Positions 52,585 through 62,665 of a stretch of DNA of 64,000 nucleotides are shown piece after piece. The stretch is from Vibrio ezurae NBRC 102218. GTDB taxonomy: Bacteria; Pseudomonadota; Gammaproteobacteria; Enterobacterales; Vibrionaceae. The DNA is taken from positions 62,001-126,000 of the forward strand of contig NZ_BATM01000008.1 in NCBI RefSeq assembly GCF_000467185.1, read 5' to 3'. The notes below the pieces were generated by a model, which worked only from the letters and a program-made list of their open reading frames with translations, was not told where the DNA came from and ran no database searches. The first letter of the stretch is position 1. Every line of letters starts with the position of its first letter. The position numbers were made by a program, and so were the translations under genes.

Positions 52585-54249
52585 TCAGTCGCGCAGTTCG
52601 CGACGTAAGATTTTACCTATGTTGGTTTTTGGCAGTTCGTCTCTAAATTCGATCACTTTAGGGATCTTGTAGCCAGTCAGGTGTTGACGACAGTGTTTCT
52701 TAATATCGTCCACAGTGACAGGGTCACTGGTTACGACTATCAGTTTCACTCGCTCACCGGCGACGTCATCGGGAACGCTAACCGCCGCAGCTTCAACAAT
52801 TTTAGGGTGTAGCGTTGCAACTTCTTCGATTTCCGTTGGGAATACGTTAAACCCAGAGACCAAAATCATGTCTTTTTTGCGATCTTCAATATAGAAAATG
52901 CCGTCGCTATCCATACGGCCGATGTCACCAGAGCTCAACCATCCATCTGAGGTTAAGATAGCCTTAGTTTCGGCCTCTTGCTTCCAATAGCCTTTCATCA
53001 CCTGTGCGCCGCGAACTTGAATCTCTCCAACCTCTCCAGTGCTAAGGGGCTGACCATTGTCATCCACAATGCGCAGTTCAGTGCTTGGCAGGGGTACACC
53101 AACCGCTGAAACGTACTCTTGTTGAGTGTGAATGCCGCCAGCCACAACAGGCGAGCACTCAGTCATGCCATAACCTTCGATTATTGGCATTCCGGTGATT
53201 TTTTGCCACTCATCGGCAGTGTGTTTTTGGGTTGCCATGCCGCCAGCAATGGTAAATTGCGCACTAGAGAAGTCTAGTGCTTTGAATTTACTGTTATTGA
53301 GCAAGGCAGCAAATAAGGTATTGAGACCAAAAATCATGGTAAATGGGTATTTGCTTAAATCAGAGACAAAACTTTTTAGGTCACGCGGGTTGGTGATCAG
53401 TAAGTTAGTGCCCCCCATATACATCATTAACATCATGCTGACGGAGTTAGCAAAGATGTGATAAAGCGGCAGTGGGGTGACGGCCAGTTCATTTTCTTTG
53501 GCGGTTCTTGGGCCAAAGTGGGCGAACACTTGCAGGACATTTGCAATGATGTTTTTGTGAGTCAGCATTGCGCCTTTTGCCACACCTGTGGTGCCTCCAG
53601 TGTATTGAAGATAGGCAAGATCATCATGCTCAAGGGTAGGGGCATTAAACTCCATACGCTTGCCTTCGGTTAATACGCGACGCAGAGAGATGGCGCTAGG
53701 AAGGTGATATTTAGGCACCATCTTTTTGACGTATTTCACCACAAAATTGACTAATGTGCGTTTATGGGGAGCCAGCTGGTCGCCAATGCTGGTCAGTATG
53801 ACGTGCTTGAGGCTGGTTTTATCAATGACTTTTTGTAAGCTGTCACCAAAGTTTGTGACCGCAACAATGATGCTTGCACCTGAATCACGCAACTGATGTT
53901 CAAGCTCTCGTGGTGTGTACAGAGGATTGACATTGACCACGACTAACCCTGCTTTTAGCGCTCCGAGAATAGTGATTGGGTATTGAAGAAGGTTGGGCAT
54001 CATTAGCGCAATTCTATCGCCTTTCTTCGCTTTTAATTCACATTGTAGATAAGCGGCAAAAGCATCGCTTTTGTCATTGAGTTCTTGATAGGTGAGCGAG
54101 TGCCCCATGTTTACAAAGGCCGTCTTATCAGCAAACTTGCTGAACGAGTTAACAAACATCTCATTGATGTTATTGTATTTGCTCGGCTCTATGAATTCAG
54201 GAACGTCGGTTGGATAAGTGTTTATCCATGGTTTGTGGCTTGTGCTCAT
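52585..54249 (-). CDS. fadD: Long-chain fatty acid-CoA ligase
   Basis: FadD (554 residues) activates imported long-chain fatty acids to acyl-CoA at the inner membrane. The AMP-binding motif YTGGTTGVAKGAMLTHKN is near residue 205, EGYGMTECSP near residue 350, and SGDIGRMDSDG and the C-terminal catalytic Lys region (ELPKTNIGKILRREL) follow. I chose the ATG at 54249, which gives MSTSHKPWINTYPTDVP; an extra 16 residues to 54297 do not fit the family. Single-gene unit. Confidence 0.9.
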   Translation of the reverse strand: MSTSHKPWINTYPTDVPEFIEPSKYNNINEMFVNSFSKFADKTAFVNMGHSLTYQELNDKSDAFAAYLQCELKAKKGDRIALMMPNLLQYPITILGALKAGLVVVNVNPLYTPRELEHQLRDSGASIIVAVTNFGDSLQKVIDKTSLKHVILTSIGDQLAPHKRTLVNFVVKYVKKMVPKYHLPSAISLRRVLTEGKRMEFNAPTLEHDDLAYLQYTGGTTGVAKGAMLTHKNIIANVLQVFAHFGPRTAKENELAVTPLPLYHIFANSVSMMLMMYMGGTNLLITNPRDLKSFVSDLSKYPFTMIFGLNTLFAALLNNSKFKALDFSSAQFTIAGGMATQKHTADEWQKITGMPIIEGYGMTECSPVVAGGIHTQQEYVSAVGVPLPSTELRIVDDNGQPLSTGEVGEIQVRGAQVMKGYWKQEAETKAILTSDGWLSSGDIGRMDSDGIFYIEDRKKDMILVSGFNVFPTEIEEVATLHPKIVEAAAVSVPDDVAGERVKLIVVTSDPVTVDDIKKHCRQHLTGYKIPKVIEFRDELPKTNIGKILRRELRD

Positions 54250-54461
54250 TGGTATTCTCACGCTTTTTGTATACGTGCATTTTAATGAAATATTCACAGG
54301 AATGAATTGGATTTAATCATTATTCAAATAATATTGAGATCGTTAGGTGGTTTTATAAGCAAATATCTGAAGCAAGATGAGCAGTACGCTTTGACAATTT
54401 GACCCTGTTCTCAACAGGTTGGGGGGATTAGGTGATTTGATGCTATTCGTTAGGAGGAGGT

Positions 54462-54485
54462 TGAGAGCCTAATTCTAGGCTCTCA
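54462..54485. terminator. Stem-loop after the art operon
   Basis: TGAGAGCCTA (54462-54471) and TAGGCTCTCA (54476-54485) form a perfect 10-bp stem with a 4-base loop, 10 bases downstream of artM. On the minus strand no T tract follows, so this may protect the 3' end rather than terminate alone. Confidence 0.55.
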
Positions 54486-54495
54486 GAATTTCTGA

Positions 54496-55167
54496 TTATC
54501 GAGCGTTTTCAAAAGCCAGCGCTTTACGCTCAATGCGGCGGAACAACAGCGTTAATAGTCCATTTACGGTTAGGTAGAACACACCAGCAACACCGAACAC
54601 GGTAAGGGTATCGTAGGTCTGTGCGTTGATACGCTGTGCATAACCCATTACGTCCATAATGGTGATTGTGCTGGCAAGGGACGTGCCCTTAAAGACTAAA
54701 ATCACTTCATTAGAGTAGGCGGGGATGGCGCGACGAATAGCGTAAGGTAAAAGCACTCGCAAACTTTGTGCGTTATTCATGCCCAGAGCACGACATGCTT
54801 GCCATTGACCGGATGGGATAGCATTAAAGGCGCCTTTGAATAGCTGCGTACTGTATGCCGCGGTATTGAGGGCCAGCGCGAGCATGGCGCAAAACCAAGG
54901 TTGGCTCAACCACTGCCAAATAAAGCTGTTGTGTATTGCTTCAAATTGCCCTGGGCCGTAATAAATCAAAAAGATTTGCACCAGCAATGGTGTACCAGTA
55001 AAGAGCGTAATGATGCCACGGCTCAACCAATGTACCCCTGGGGTGCGCAGAATTAAGGTGAGTGTCATCAATAATGCAAGAATACACCCGACGATCAGTG
55101 ATACGACAGTGAGGTGTACACTGGTCATCAACCCGTCAAGCATTTGATAGAAATGTTGTGAATTCAT
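54496..55167 (-). CDS. artM: Arginine ABC transporter permease ArtM
   Basis: The 223-residue inner-membrane permease of the HisM/ArtM group has about five helices and the EAA loop (WQACRALGMNNAQSLRVLLP). ArtM and ArtQ form the channel for L-arginine import. Its start overlaps artQ by 4 bases. Length equals E. coli ArtM (222). Confidence 0.87.
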   Translation of the reverse strand: MNSQHFYQMLDGLMTSVHLTVVSLIVGCILALLMTLTLILRTPGVHWLSRGIITLFTGTPLLVQIFLIYYGPGQFEAIHNSFIWQWLSQPWFCAMLALALNTAAYSTQLFKGAFNAIPSGQWQACRALGMNNAQSLRVLLPYAIRRAIPAYSNEVILVFKGTSLASTITIMDVMGYAQRINAQTYDTLTVFGVAGVFYLTVNGLLTLLFRRIERKALAFENAR

Positions 55168-55853
55168 GCTTTAGTTCCCGCACTGGTTGAGGCTTCTTGC
55201 AGAGAGAAGCGTGCGTCGATAATTTTAACGATTTTTTGGGTGATAATCGTAATGATGAGATAAATTGCGGCCGCTGTCGCATACCAAGTAAAGGCTTGGT
55301 GAGTCGTGGCAGAGGCAAGCTGAGCTTGTTTCATTAAATCGGTAACCCCGATTAAGGAAACTAGCGCGGTATCTTTGAGTAATACCAGCCATTGGTTCAT
55401 CAAACCGGGCATCGCATGGCGCACTGCTTGTGGCAATACGATTTTAATAAAAGTACGAGAGCGGCTTAGGCCTAAGGCATTCGCGGCTTCTACATGACCA
55501 CTTGGTACCGCTTTTAAAGCGCCACGAATGGTTTGGGAGGCGTAAGAGGCGAAAATTAAAGCTAATGCTATCACCCCAGAAATGAATGGGCTGATATCAA
55601 CAAAATTCCCAGTGATGAGAAAAATGACTTGGGTAGAACCGAAGAAGATAAACAGTACCACCAGAAGCTCTGGCAATCCTCGAATGATGGTAATAAATAA
55701 CGTTGTTGGCCAAGCCAACCATTTGTGACGAGACATCTCACCACAGGCAAATAATACCGCTAAAATTAAGCCCACGCATAAACTAACAAAAGCAAGTTGG
55801 ACCGTAGTCCAACTTGCTTGTGCGAGAGACGCGGAGTAACCCGTCAATTCCAT
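55164..55853 (-). CDS. artQ: Arginine ABC transporter permease ArtQ
   Basis: The 229-residue permease starts MELTGYSASLAQASWTTVQL; I prefer the ATG at 55853, one base after the artI stop, because the longer frame to 55877 would overlap artI. The EAA loop is VEAANALGLSRSRTFIKIVLP. It pairs with ArtM. Confidence 0.87.
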   Translation of the reverse strand: MELTGYSASLAQASWTTVQLAFVSLCVGLILAVLFACGEMSRHKWLAWPTTLFITIIRGLPELLVVLFIFFGSTQVIFLITGNFVDISPFISGVIALALIFASYASQTIRGALKAVPSGHVEAANALGLSRSRTFIKIVLPQAVRHAMPGLMNQWLVLLKDTALVSLIGVTDLMKQAQLASATTHQAFTWYATAAAIYLIITIITQKIVKIIDARFSLQEASTSAGTKA

Positions 55854-55854
55854 G

Positions 55855-56589
55855 TTACTTACCGAAGTACTTTTCAAAGATGGCTTTGTATTCGCCGTTT
55901 TCTTTTACAGTTTTCAGTGCTGCATTCAGTTGCTCAAGTAGAGCTTGGTTGTCTTTATTTACCGCGATACCAAAACCGTTACCGAAGTACTGTTTGTTTG
56001 TTACTTGCTCGCCTACGTAGCTAAGTTTGTCGCTTTTCTTAAACCATTCAGCCACAACCGCAGTGTCACCAAATACAGAATCAATACGGCCATTTTGCAT
56101 ATCAATGAACGCATCTTGGTAGCTCGCGTAAGGAACCGCAGTCACACCAGGAAGTTGCTCAATTAGGTATGATTGGTGTGTAGAACCATTTTGTACACCA
56201 ATGCGTTTGCCTTTGAGTGCCGCTTGGTTTTCAACTTTACCTTTAACCGCGATGAAAGCTGCTGAGTTGTCGTAGTAAGGTTGAGTAAAATCAACTTGTT
56301 CTTGACGCGCAGCGGTAATATCCATACCAGAGATAGCAGCATCATAACGTTTGAATTTAAGGGCAGGGATCAAGCTATCAAAAGATTGGTTATGGAAAGT
56401 ACATTTAGCTTCAATTTGCTTACATAGCGCGTTAGCTAGGTCGACATCAAAACCCTGAATTTCGTTGTTTGCGTCAACGTATTCAAAAGGTGCGTAAGTC
56501 GCTTCCATTACAAATTTAATTTCTTGTTGAGCGGCCATCGCGTGCGCTGACGTAAGACCAATCAAAGATGCTAATAAGAGTTTTTTCAT
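55855..56589 (-). CDS. artI: Arginine periplasmic-binding protein ArtI/ArtJ
   Basis: The 244-residue periplasmic protein has a signal peptide (KKLLLASLIGLTSAHAMAA) and the SBP_bac_3 core: FVMEATYAPFEYVDANNEIQ, then GFDVDLANALCKQI and YDAAISGMDITAARQ. These residues bind the amino-acid moiety in ArtJ/HisJ. The ATG at 56589 gives the proper signal peptide. The gene lies between artP and artQ, as in enterobacteria. Confidence 0.88.
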   Translation of the reverse strand: MKKLLLASLIGLTSAHAMAAQQEIKFVMEATYAPFEYVDANNEIQGFDVDLANALCKQIEAKCTFHNQSFDSLIPALKFKRYDAAISGMDITAARQEQVDFTQPYYDNSAAFIAVKGKVENQAALKGKRIGVQNGSTHQSYLIEQLPGVTAVPYASYQDAFIDMQNGRIDSVFGDTAVVAEWFKKSDKLSYVGEQVTNKQYFGNGFGIAVNKDNQALLEQLNAALKTVKENGEYKAIFEKYFGK

Positions 56590-56648
56590 TTTTATTTCTC
56601 CAGTCAATGCGCTGCCCAAATAACAGTCAGCGTCTTTAGGCTGTTCTA

Positions 56649-57377
56649 TTAGTGGGTAAGGTAATCTGCAAAATTTTGGGTTGTTGGGGTATTAAACACT
56701 TCGTTCGTGCCGTTTTCCACAACTTTACCGTCTTCTAAGTACAAGACATGGCTAGCCACTTTACGAGCAAAGTCGACTTCGTGAGTCACCACAACTTGTG
56801 TAATTCCGGTTTGACTTAGGTCATTAATGACCTTGGCAACTTGTGAGGTGATCTCAGGATCAAGCGCCGCAGTAGGCTCATCAAACAATAACACATCAGG
56901 TTTCATCATTAGAGCTCTAGCAATCGCGACACGCTGCTGTTGGCCACCGGATAATTGCAATGGCCATGCATCGGATTTATCACCCAGTTGCAGCATATCT
57001 AAAATTCTGTTGGCTTCTTCTTTGGCAGCGGTTTTTGAAAGGCCGGCCACGCGCACAGGGGCTTCAATTAGGTTTTCAAGAACAGTCATGTGTGGCCACA
57101 AGTTGTATTGTTGGAAAACCATGCCCACTTTCTGTCTCAGTTCTAGACCTTGTTTTTCGGTTAAACCTTTCGCAAAGTCAAACGACATTCCTGCGACTGA
57201 CATATTGCCACTGGTCGCACTTTCTAACAGGTTCAGGATGCGCAGTAATGAGCTTTTGCCCGCTCCACTTGGACCGAGTAATACTAAAGTGTCACCTTTA
57301 TTGCACGTAAAACTGACGTCGTGCAGTACTTGTGTATCACCGTAGAATTTATTGACCTGATTGACTTGAATACTCAT
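56649..57377 (-). CDS. artP: Arginine ABC transporter ATPase ArtP
   Basis: The 242-residue ABC ATPase begins [20 protein letters not shown], with Walker [12 protein letters not shown], signature [14 protein letters not shown] and Walker [14 protein letters not shown]. Length and sequence match ArtP (242). First gene of artPIQM. The upstream region contains a TGAATAAAAT element that might be part of an ArgR box, but a full ARG box is not clear. Confidence 0.9.
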   Translation of the reverse strand: MSIQVNQVNKFYGDTQVLHDVSFTCNKGDTLVLLGPSGAGKSSLLRILNLLESATSGNMSVAGMSFDFAKGLTEKQGLELRQKVGMVFQQYNLWPHMTVLENLIEAPVRVAGLSKTAAKEEANRILDMLQLGDKSDAWPLQLSGGQQQRVAIARALMMKPDVLLFDEPTAALDPEITSQVAKVINDLSQTGITQVVVTHEVDFARKVASHVLYLEDGKVVENGTNEVFNTPTTQNFADYLTH

Positions 57378-57755
57378 GCTAAAAAACTGTCCTATATCTC
57401 TTCAAAGAGCATATTACCAACTTCGCTTGTTTATGCAAATAAAACGTATAAAAAAACGAAAACTTTAGTTTCATTAGCTATTTATGAATAAAATAGCAGT
57501 GGTGCTGACTATATATTAAACAGTTATTTGGTCTTTTCTAAATGCAGTCAGAGCTGTGTGTTCATGTTGTGGTTATGGTGACGTTATATTAAACGATTAT
57601 CCAGTGATAGCGCTGGTTATTTATCCTATTTTAGTTGCGATTTTATAGGTGTCTGATGAATTCTGATGAAGACAGAAATAAATGTGATGTAAATCCTTTG
57701 TTTAACTTCGTAACTATGGTGCTATGAGTCATACTCATTTAAAAAAGGAATTAGA
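57378..57755. promoter_or_regulatory. Divergent intergenic region, artP / small gene
   Basis: About 380 AT-rich bases between the divergent artP and a 97-residue hypothetical gene. Promoters for both should lie here. TATGAATAAAATAG near 57482 is a possible ArgR half-site. I see no terminator, repeat or small RNA. Confidence 0.4.
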
Positions 57756-58049
57756 ATGCGCCTTATAGCAACACGTGCAGACGACTGGAATTTATATCGC
57801 GCTGGCGATCAGTACTTTGAATCCAGCATACAGCTGACAGAGCAAGAGCAAGCCACCAATGGCGAAGAGCTGTTGACCAACTCGGGCAACTTAAAACAAC
57901 TCGCGTTTAATTTAGATTCTATTAATGGCTGGTTTAATGCCAATAAAACCCCAGAGGATTTTCAACGGGTGATCGTGGCATTAGAGCCGATCATTATCCA
58001 GCTATGGCAAGAGAAGAAACTGGGCTCTTGGGTCATGGAAATTTATTAA
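57756..58049 (+). CDS. Uncharacterised small protein (97 aa)
   Basis: The 97-residue soluble protein begins MRLIATRADDWNLYRAGDQYF and ends KLGSWVMEIY. AAAAAAGGAA precedes the ATG, a good ribosome-binding site. It is acidic and mostly helical, with no motif I know. The rhodanese gene starts 20 bases after its stop, so the two are likely co-transcribed. Confidence 0.65.
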   Translation: MRLIATRADDWNLYRAGDQYFESSIQLTEQEQATNGEELLTNSGNLKQLAFNLDSINGWFNANKTPEDFQRVIVALEPIIIQLWQEKKLGSWVMEIY

Positions 58050-58069
58050 TTACGGTTAATTGGTCGAAT

Positions 58070-58414
58070 ATGTCTAAATTTTTAGGATTGTGCGCGCTAC
58101 TGTTTTCCACATTCGTGTTTGCCAGTGAACGAGCGCAACAGGCTTGGGATTGGATTGATTCTGGGGCGGTCGTAATAGATGTCAGAACGCCACAGGAATT
58201 TGCCTCTGGGCATTTAGATAATGCGATTAACCTTCCTGTGCAAAATCTGGCGCACGCCGATCTTTCGTTTCTTAAAAATCGCGATCAGCTAGTGGTGTAT
58301 TGCCGAAGTGGCAACCGCTCTGCCAAAGCGCAGCAACTGTTGCTGACGCAGGGCTATAAACAAGTGCATAATGGCGGCGGATTGCAAGAAATGTTGTCAG
58401 CAAAGCCTGAATAA
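58070..58414 (+). CDS. Periplasmic rhodanese (PspE-like)
   Basis: The 114-residue protein starts MSKFLGLCALLFSTFVFAS, a signal peptide, so it is exported. The single rhodanese domain has VIDVRTPQEFASGHL and the active-site loop VVYCRSGNRSAKA, with the catalytic Cys followed by RSGNRS, as in PspE. It transfers sulfane sulfur to thiols or cyanide. I chose the ATG at 58070 over 58004 because it yields the signal peptide. Confidence 0.85.
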   Translation: MSKFLGLCALLFSTFVFASERAQQAWDWIDSGAVVIDVRTPQEFASGHLDNAINLPVQNLAHADLSFLKNRDQLVVYCRSGNRSAKAQQLLLTQGYKQVHNGGGLQEMLSAKPE

Positions 58415-58470
58415 CTCTAAATTCACACTATTGCCAGTCTTGGTAATAGTGTCTTATTGCTATCTTTTCT

Positions 58471-58540
58471 TATACCAACGCAGTGTTTAACTGATCATTC
58501 TAACTCGCTAGAATGATCAGTTAATAATTGCGATGGGTAT
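58471..58540. repeat. Palindromic intergenic repeat upstream of recQ
   Basis: AACTGATCATTCTA (58489-58502) and TAGAATGATCAGTT (58509-58522) are perfect 14-bp reverse complements with a 6-base loop. The outer ends, ATACCAACGCA and TTGCGATGGGTAT, pair imperfectly and resemble the ataccaatcgca motif at 3548 and 52424. The whole 70-base unit looks like a small MITE-like or REP-like element. Confidence 0.65.
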
Positions 58541-58577
58541 GCTTACCTTTCTATCACATCGATTAGGATGACGCGCT

Positions 58578-60782
58578 TTGAGCCACTTTGAACACACCAA
58601 TACCGAATACAGCCACTCTTCACAGCCAAACTCTCTACAACCATTAGACGTTTTGAAAAACGTGTTTGGCTATGACAGTTTTCGTCATCAGCAGCAAGAG
58701 ATTGTGGATAGTGTGGTCAGTGGGCAAGATGTTCTGACCTTAATGCCAACTGGTGGCGGTAAGTCGATTTGTTATCAAATTCCGGCCATTGTGCGCTCAG
58801 GCGTTGGGGTAGTGGTGTCACCTCTGATTGCCTTAATGAAAGATCAGGTCGATGCATTAAGACAAGTGGGCGTGTCGTGCGCGTTTTTAAATTCCACTCA
58901 AGACAGATATGAGCAGATGGAAGTGGAAGCCTTAGTCACCCGTGGCGAGATACAACTGCTGTATGTCTCTCCTGAGCGTCTTTTGATGGAGCGCACCTTA
59001 ACTCTATTGGAGCAGTCGAATCTCTCCCTATTTGCCATTGATGAAGCGCACTGTGTAAGCCAATGGGGACACGACTTTAGACCTGAATACCAACAGCTGT
59101 CTATCTTGCCGCAACGCTTTCCTAATGTGCCGCGCATCGCTTTGACCGCCACCGCCGATGAGCGCACCCGACAAGAGATCATCAGTCAGTTGCAACTGGG
59201 CGATGCTAAGGTGTTTGTACACAGCTTTGATAGACCCAACATCCGTTACCACGTCAGCGAAAAATCCAACGCCAAGCATGAGTTATGGGATTTTATTGAA
59301 CAGAATCATCCGCAAGATGCCGGGGTGATTTACTGCTTATCGAGAAAGAAAGTTGAAGAAACCGCCGCTTGGCTAGCGGAAAAAGGTCGAGTGGCCTTGC
59401 CTTATCATGCGGGCATGTCCATCGAGCAAAAAAATCAAAATCAACAGCGTTTTTTACGTGAAGATGGAGTGATTATCGTCGCGACGATTGCCTTTGGCAT
59501 GGGAATAGATAAGCCAGATGTACGTTTTGTCGGCCATCTAAGCTTGCCAAAAAGTATCGAGTCCTACTATCAAGAAACCGGTCGTGCAGGGCGTGATGGC
59601 GCACCCGCAAACGCTTGGATGGCGTATGGCTTGCAAGACTTAGTGATGCAAAAGCAAATGCTGGAAAACTCTGACGGCAGTGCGCAATACAAACAAGTGC
59701 AGGTGGGTAAGCTTAATGCACTGCTTGGTTATTGTGAGTTGAGTACTTGTCGTCGCCAGACATTGCTCGGTTACTTTGGTGAAACTCTCGAAGAGCCGTG
59801 TGGCAATTGCGATAACTGTTTGCATCCGCCCAAAACGTGGGACGGCACCCAAGCGGCGCAAAAAGCCCTTTCAACCGTGTATCGCTCCGAGCAGCGATTT
59901 GGCGTGACCCATTTAGTGAATGTTCTGCTCGGTAAATCCGATGATAAAATTAAACGCTTTGGGCATGACAATTTATCCACCTTTGGTATCGGCACTGAAC
60001 TAACCGCTGAGCAGTGGCGCGGCGTGTTCCGCCAACTTATTGCGATGAATTATCTAAAAGTTGAAGGTATGTACAACAACCTAAAACTGACGGAAGCTTG
60101 TCGCGCGGTGCTTCGTGGTGAGCAAAGCATCGAATTTCGTGAATTGCGCAAGAGCAAAAAGAAAAAAGCCAGTAGCAGCAAGAAAAGCAGCGCTTTGTCT
60201 GAACAAGATTCAGCCGTGTTTGAAAAACTGCGCGAGCTTAGAGCAAGTTTGGCAAAAACGCAGAATGTCCCTGCCTACATTATTTGTCACGATGCTAGCC
60301 TTGCCGAAATTGCACTGCAGCGCCCAGATAGCCTAGACGCATTAGGGCAAATCTCGGGCTTTGGTGAGGCCAAACTGGCGAAATATGGTGAGGCAATTGT
60401 GCAACTTATTAATGAGCAACCTAAGCCTACACCTACCTTAAGTGCGACTGAGCAAACCAGTTTGTCGCTGTTTAATCAATATCAAAGCATTGAACAGGTC
60501 GCCGCAGAGCGCGCTATTGCGACTACTACGGTGCAGAGTCATCTGGCAAGTGCGATAGAGCTTGGTTTGTGCCCATTACAACAAGTGATTGAGCTTGATG
60601 ACCCAACTCTTGAGCAGTTAGGTTCTGCGATTGTTTTGCTTAATATCTTGAGCGAGCAAAAGCTAAAGCCGTTATTTGAGCACTTTGAAGGCAAATACGA
60701 CTACGGCGCATTGCGCTGCATCGTTGCGCACTTTTCCTATCAGCGACAATTGACGCAATTATCCAAGCAGTCTGCTGAATAG
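58578..60782 (+). CDS. recQ: ATP-dependent DNA helicase RecQ
   Basis: The 734-residue protein is a RecQ helicase that unwinds DNA 3' to 5' in RecF-pathway repair. In order: Walker [20 protein letters not shown] motif [35 protein letters not shown], the zinc-binding region [17 protein letters not shown]...CGNCDNC, an RQC winged helix, HRDC ([20 protein letters not shown]) and an added C-terminal helix-turn-helix ([22 protein letters not shown]_40-like). It is longer than E. coli RecQ (609). The start is TTG at 58578 with AGGA upstream; no in-frame ATG lies between it and the helicase core. Confidence 0.92.
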   Translation: MSHFEHTNTEYSHSSQPNSLQPLDVLKNVFGYDSFRHQQQEIVDSVVSGQDVLTLMPTGGGKSICYQIPAIVRSGVGVVVSPLIALMKDQVDALRQVGVSCAFLNSTQDRYEQMEVEALVTRGEIQLLYVSPERLLMERTLTLLEQSNLSLFAIDEAHCVSQWGHDFRPEYQQLSILPQRFPNVPRIALTATADERTRQEIISQLQLGDAKVFVHSFDRPNIRYHVSEKSNAKHELWDFIEQNHPQDAGVIYCLSRKKVEETAAWLAEKGRVALPYHAGMSIEQKNQNQQRFLREDGVIIVATIAFGMGIDKPDVRFVGHLSLPKSIESYYQETGRAGRDGAPANAWMAYGLQDLVMQKQMLENSDGSAQYKQVQVGKLNALLGYCELSTCRRQTLLGYFGETLEEPCGNCDNCLHPPKTWDGTQAAQKALSTVYRSEQRFGVTHLVNVLLGKSDDKIKRFGHDNLSTFGIGTELTAEQWRGVFRQLIAMNYLKVEGMYNNLKLTEACRAVLRGEQSIEFRELRKSKKKKASSSKKSSALSEQDSAVFEKLRELRASLAKTQNVPAYIICHDASLAEIALQRPDSLDALGQISGFGEAKLAKYGEAIVQLINEQPKPTPTLSATEQTSLSLFNQYQSIEQVAAERAIATTTVQSHLASAIELGLCPLQQVIELDDPTLEQLGSAIVLLNILSEQKLKPLFEHFEGKYDYGALRCIVAHFSYQRQLTQLSKQSAE

Positions 60783-60826
60783 AAAGCAAAAAACGGAAAG
60801 CAAATAAATAGAAAACGAAGAAAAAG

Positions 60827-62524
60827 CTAGAACGGAATATCCGCAGTAAATGTCATCCACTCCTTAGTGACGGGGTGGGTGAAGCTTAATTGCTGAGCAT
60901 GTAAATACAGTCTAAGGTCTTTTTTGCCGTATAAGCTATCGCCAATGATGGGCATGTTAAGGCCATCTTGATGGGCGCAGTGGACGCGAAGTTGGTGAGT
61001 ACGTCCGGTTTTTGGGTATAAAAAGACCTTTGATTTCCCGTCCATAACCTCGATTAACTGATAATGAGTATGCGCGGGTTTTCCGTGTTCAACGCTCACC
61101 CTCTGTCTTGGTCTATCTAATAGGTCGGGACACATTGCCAATTCAATATCCCCCTCATTTTTTATGTGAGTGCCGTCGATTACGCCGTCAATAAGTGCCG
61201 CGTAGCGCTTAGTCACTTCACGGGCAATAAACTGTTTTTGCAGATGTTTGTTGGCACGTTTGGTCAGTGCAAATACCAATAATCCAGAGGTCGCCATGTC
61301 TAAGCGGTGCAGGGCAAACGGGCCTTCTGCATCGCTATAGATTTGCTTCAGGCGATGCCACGCTGAATCTTGAATATAGCGTCCCGGCACAGACAAAAAG
61401 CCTTCCGGTTTGTTGACCACCACAATATGCTTATCTTCATAAATGATAGGCAGAGGCTTGTCTTTGGCTGGGTTTTCCAATAGCGGGTTATCATCCACGG
61501 ATAACCCTTTTAGCATATGCGACAAAATAGGGTGGCACTTACTCATGCACGAGGGGTAAAACTGCTTATGCTGACGTATCTCTGATTTTGGGGATTGTCC
61601 CCACCAAAATTCCGCCAGTGCAATTGGGGCGTAATGATTTAAATAGGCGTATTGCAACAGCTTTGGCGCGGCGCATTCCCCTGCACCTGCGGGTGGCACT
61701 TTAGACGCGGTTTGAGCAAAAATTTGATTGAGATCTTGGCGCTCATTATCGGCATTTAAAAACGAATATTGAGTGAACAGCTTATGTTGCATCTGGTTAG
61801 AAAGATGCGCTCTGCGCGAGCGAAGCTCACTGATTTGACGCTCAAATTCTTCTATTTCCAATGTCAGCGTGGCTTGTTTTTCCGCCCACAGCGATTTAGT
61901 TGCTTTGAGCTGATTTTTCTCAAACACGCTTTGCTTGGCAAGTTGCTGCTCTAGCTGCTGGTAATCATCAAGGCTTAAGTCTTGCTTGGCTTGTGAGCGC
62001 TGCTGTTTTCTCAGCTTTCGGCTGTCTGCCATTTGCGCTTGCTGAGCTTGAATTTGCGCGCTGGCTTGGCGGTTAATCTGGGTAAGCTGCGCTTTTAACT
62101 GAGCAATATCGACGCTGTTGGTAAACGCATTTAGCTCACTTGATACCGCATTGATTTTGTCAAACTCTTCTCGAACAAAACCTTCACTGTTGAGCATGTC
62201 ATACACAGGTGGCACAAACCCCTGATGATGATTGGAATCATCAATCTTGCCAGAAAAAGCGCTTAAAAAACCCAGTTCACCGTCGCGATTTTTTACCACT
62301 AACACGCCAAACATTTTACCTTGTTTTTGAGACGTGCTTGATGACGCGTTTGACTCTAAATCAAACTGGCAGTCAAAAGCTGAGTGCAACTGTTTTTGCA
62401 ATTGCTCGGAAGCTAACACGCTTAGCGGGTGGGGCTCATAATAAAAGGGGAATGTGAATCGCTTTGGCAGCGCAACTCCAGTGATGGATTGCTCAAATGG
62501 CGTGAAAAGCGGGTCGCTGCTCAT
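60827..62524 (-). CDS. RluA-family pseudouridine synthase with long N-terminal extension
   Basis: The 565-residue protein carries an RluA-type catalytic domain in its C-terminal 210 residues: VVNKPEGFLSVPG, FALHRLDMATSGLLVFALTK (catalytic Asp) and VFLYPKTGRTHQLRVHCAHQ. The first 350 residues form a GTG-free extension with a Gln-rich coiled coil (about residues 160-240) and a region ending in CAAPKLLQYAYLNHYAPIALAEFWWG. Such 'TruC/RluA with DUF' proteins of about 550 residues occur in Vibrio; the RNA target is unknown. It is convergent with recQ. Confidence 0.82.
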   Translation of the reverse strand: MSSDPLFTPFEQSITGVALPKRFTFPFYYEPHPLSVLASEQLQKQLHSAFDCQFDLESNASSSTSQKQGKMFGVLVVKNRDGELGFLSAFSGKIDDSNHHQGFVPPVYDMLNSEGFVREEFDKINAVSSELNAFTNSVDIAQLKAQLTQINRQASAQIQAQQAQMADSRKLRKQQRSQAKQDLSLDDYQQLEQQLAKQSVFEKNQLKATKSLWAEKQATLTLEIEEFERQISELRSRRAHLSNQMQHKLFTQYSFLNADNERQDLNQIFAQTASKVPPAGAGECAAPKLLQYAYLNHYAPIALAEFWWGQSPKSEIRQHKQFYPSCMSKCHPILSHMLKGLSVDDNPLLENPAKDKPLPIIYEDKHIVVVNKPEGFLSVPGRYIQDSAWHRLKQIYSDAEGPFALHRLDMATSGLLVFALTKRANKHLQKQFIAREVTKRYAALIDGVIDGTHIKNEGDIELAMCPDLLDRPRQRVSVEHGKPAHTHYQLIEVMDGKSKVFLYPKTGRTHQLRVHCAHQDGLNMPIIGDSLYGKKDLRLYLHAQQLSFTHPVTKEWMTFTADIPF

Positions 62525-62551
62525 GGGATAAGGTCTACCTATTATGATACG

Positions 62552-62659
62552 TTGGCGCGTGAAGATGCGGTTTTAGCTGATTGTATTGAATCCCATCGAG
62601 AACCGCCAGTGTATGTTGATGATCCCTATGTTGATATTCCCTATGGCGTTAGAAATTGA
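62552..62659 (+). CDS. Possible small ORF (about 35 aa)
   Basis: A frame ending in TGA at 62657-62659 encodes AREDAVLADCIESHREPPVYVDDPYVDIPYG, which has protein-like composition. The only late start is a TTG at 62552 with no ribosome-binding site at the right distance; a longer frame runs into the RluA-family gene. Kept at low confidence. Confidence 0.2.
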   Translation: MAREDAVLADCIESHREPPVYVDDPYVDIPYGVRN

Positions 62660-62665
62660 GCACCA

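Noticed and set aside
57470-57500. ArgR operator upstream of artP
   Set aside because: Only one half-site-like TGAATAAAAT is visible; a full 18-base ARG box is not present by eye.
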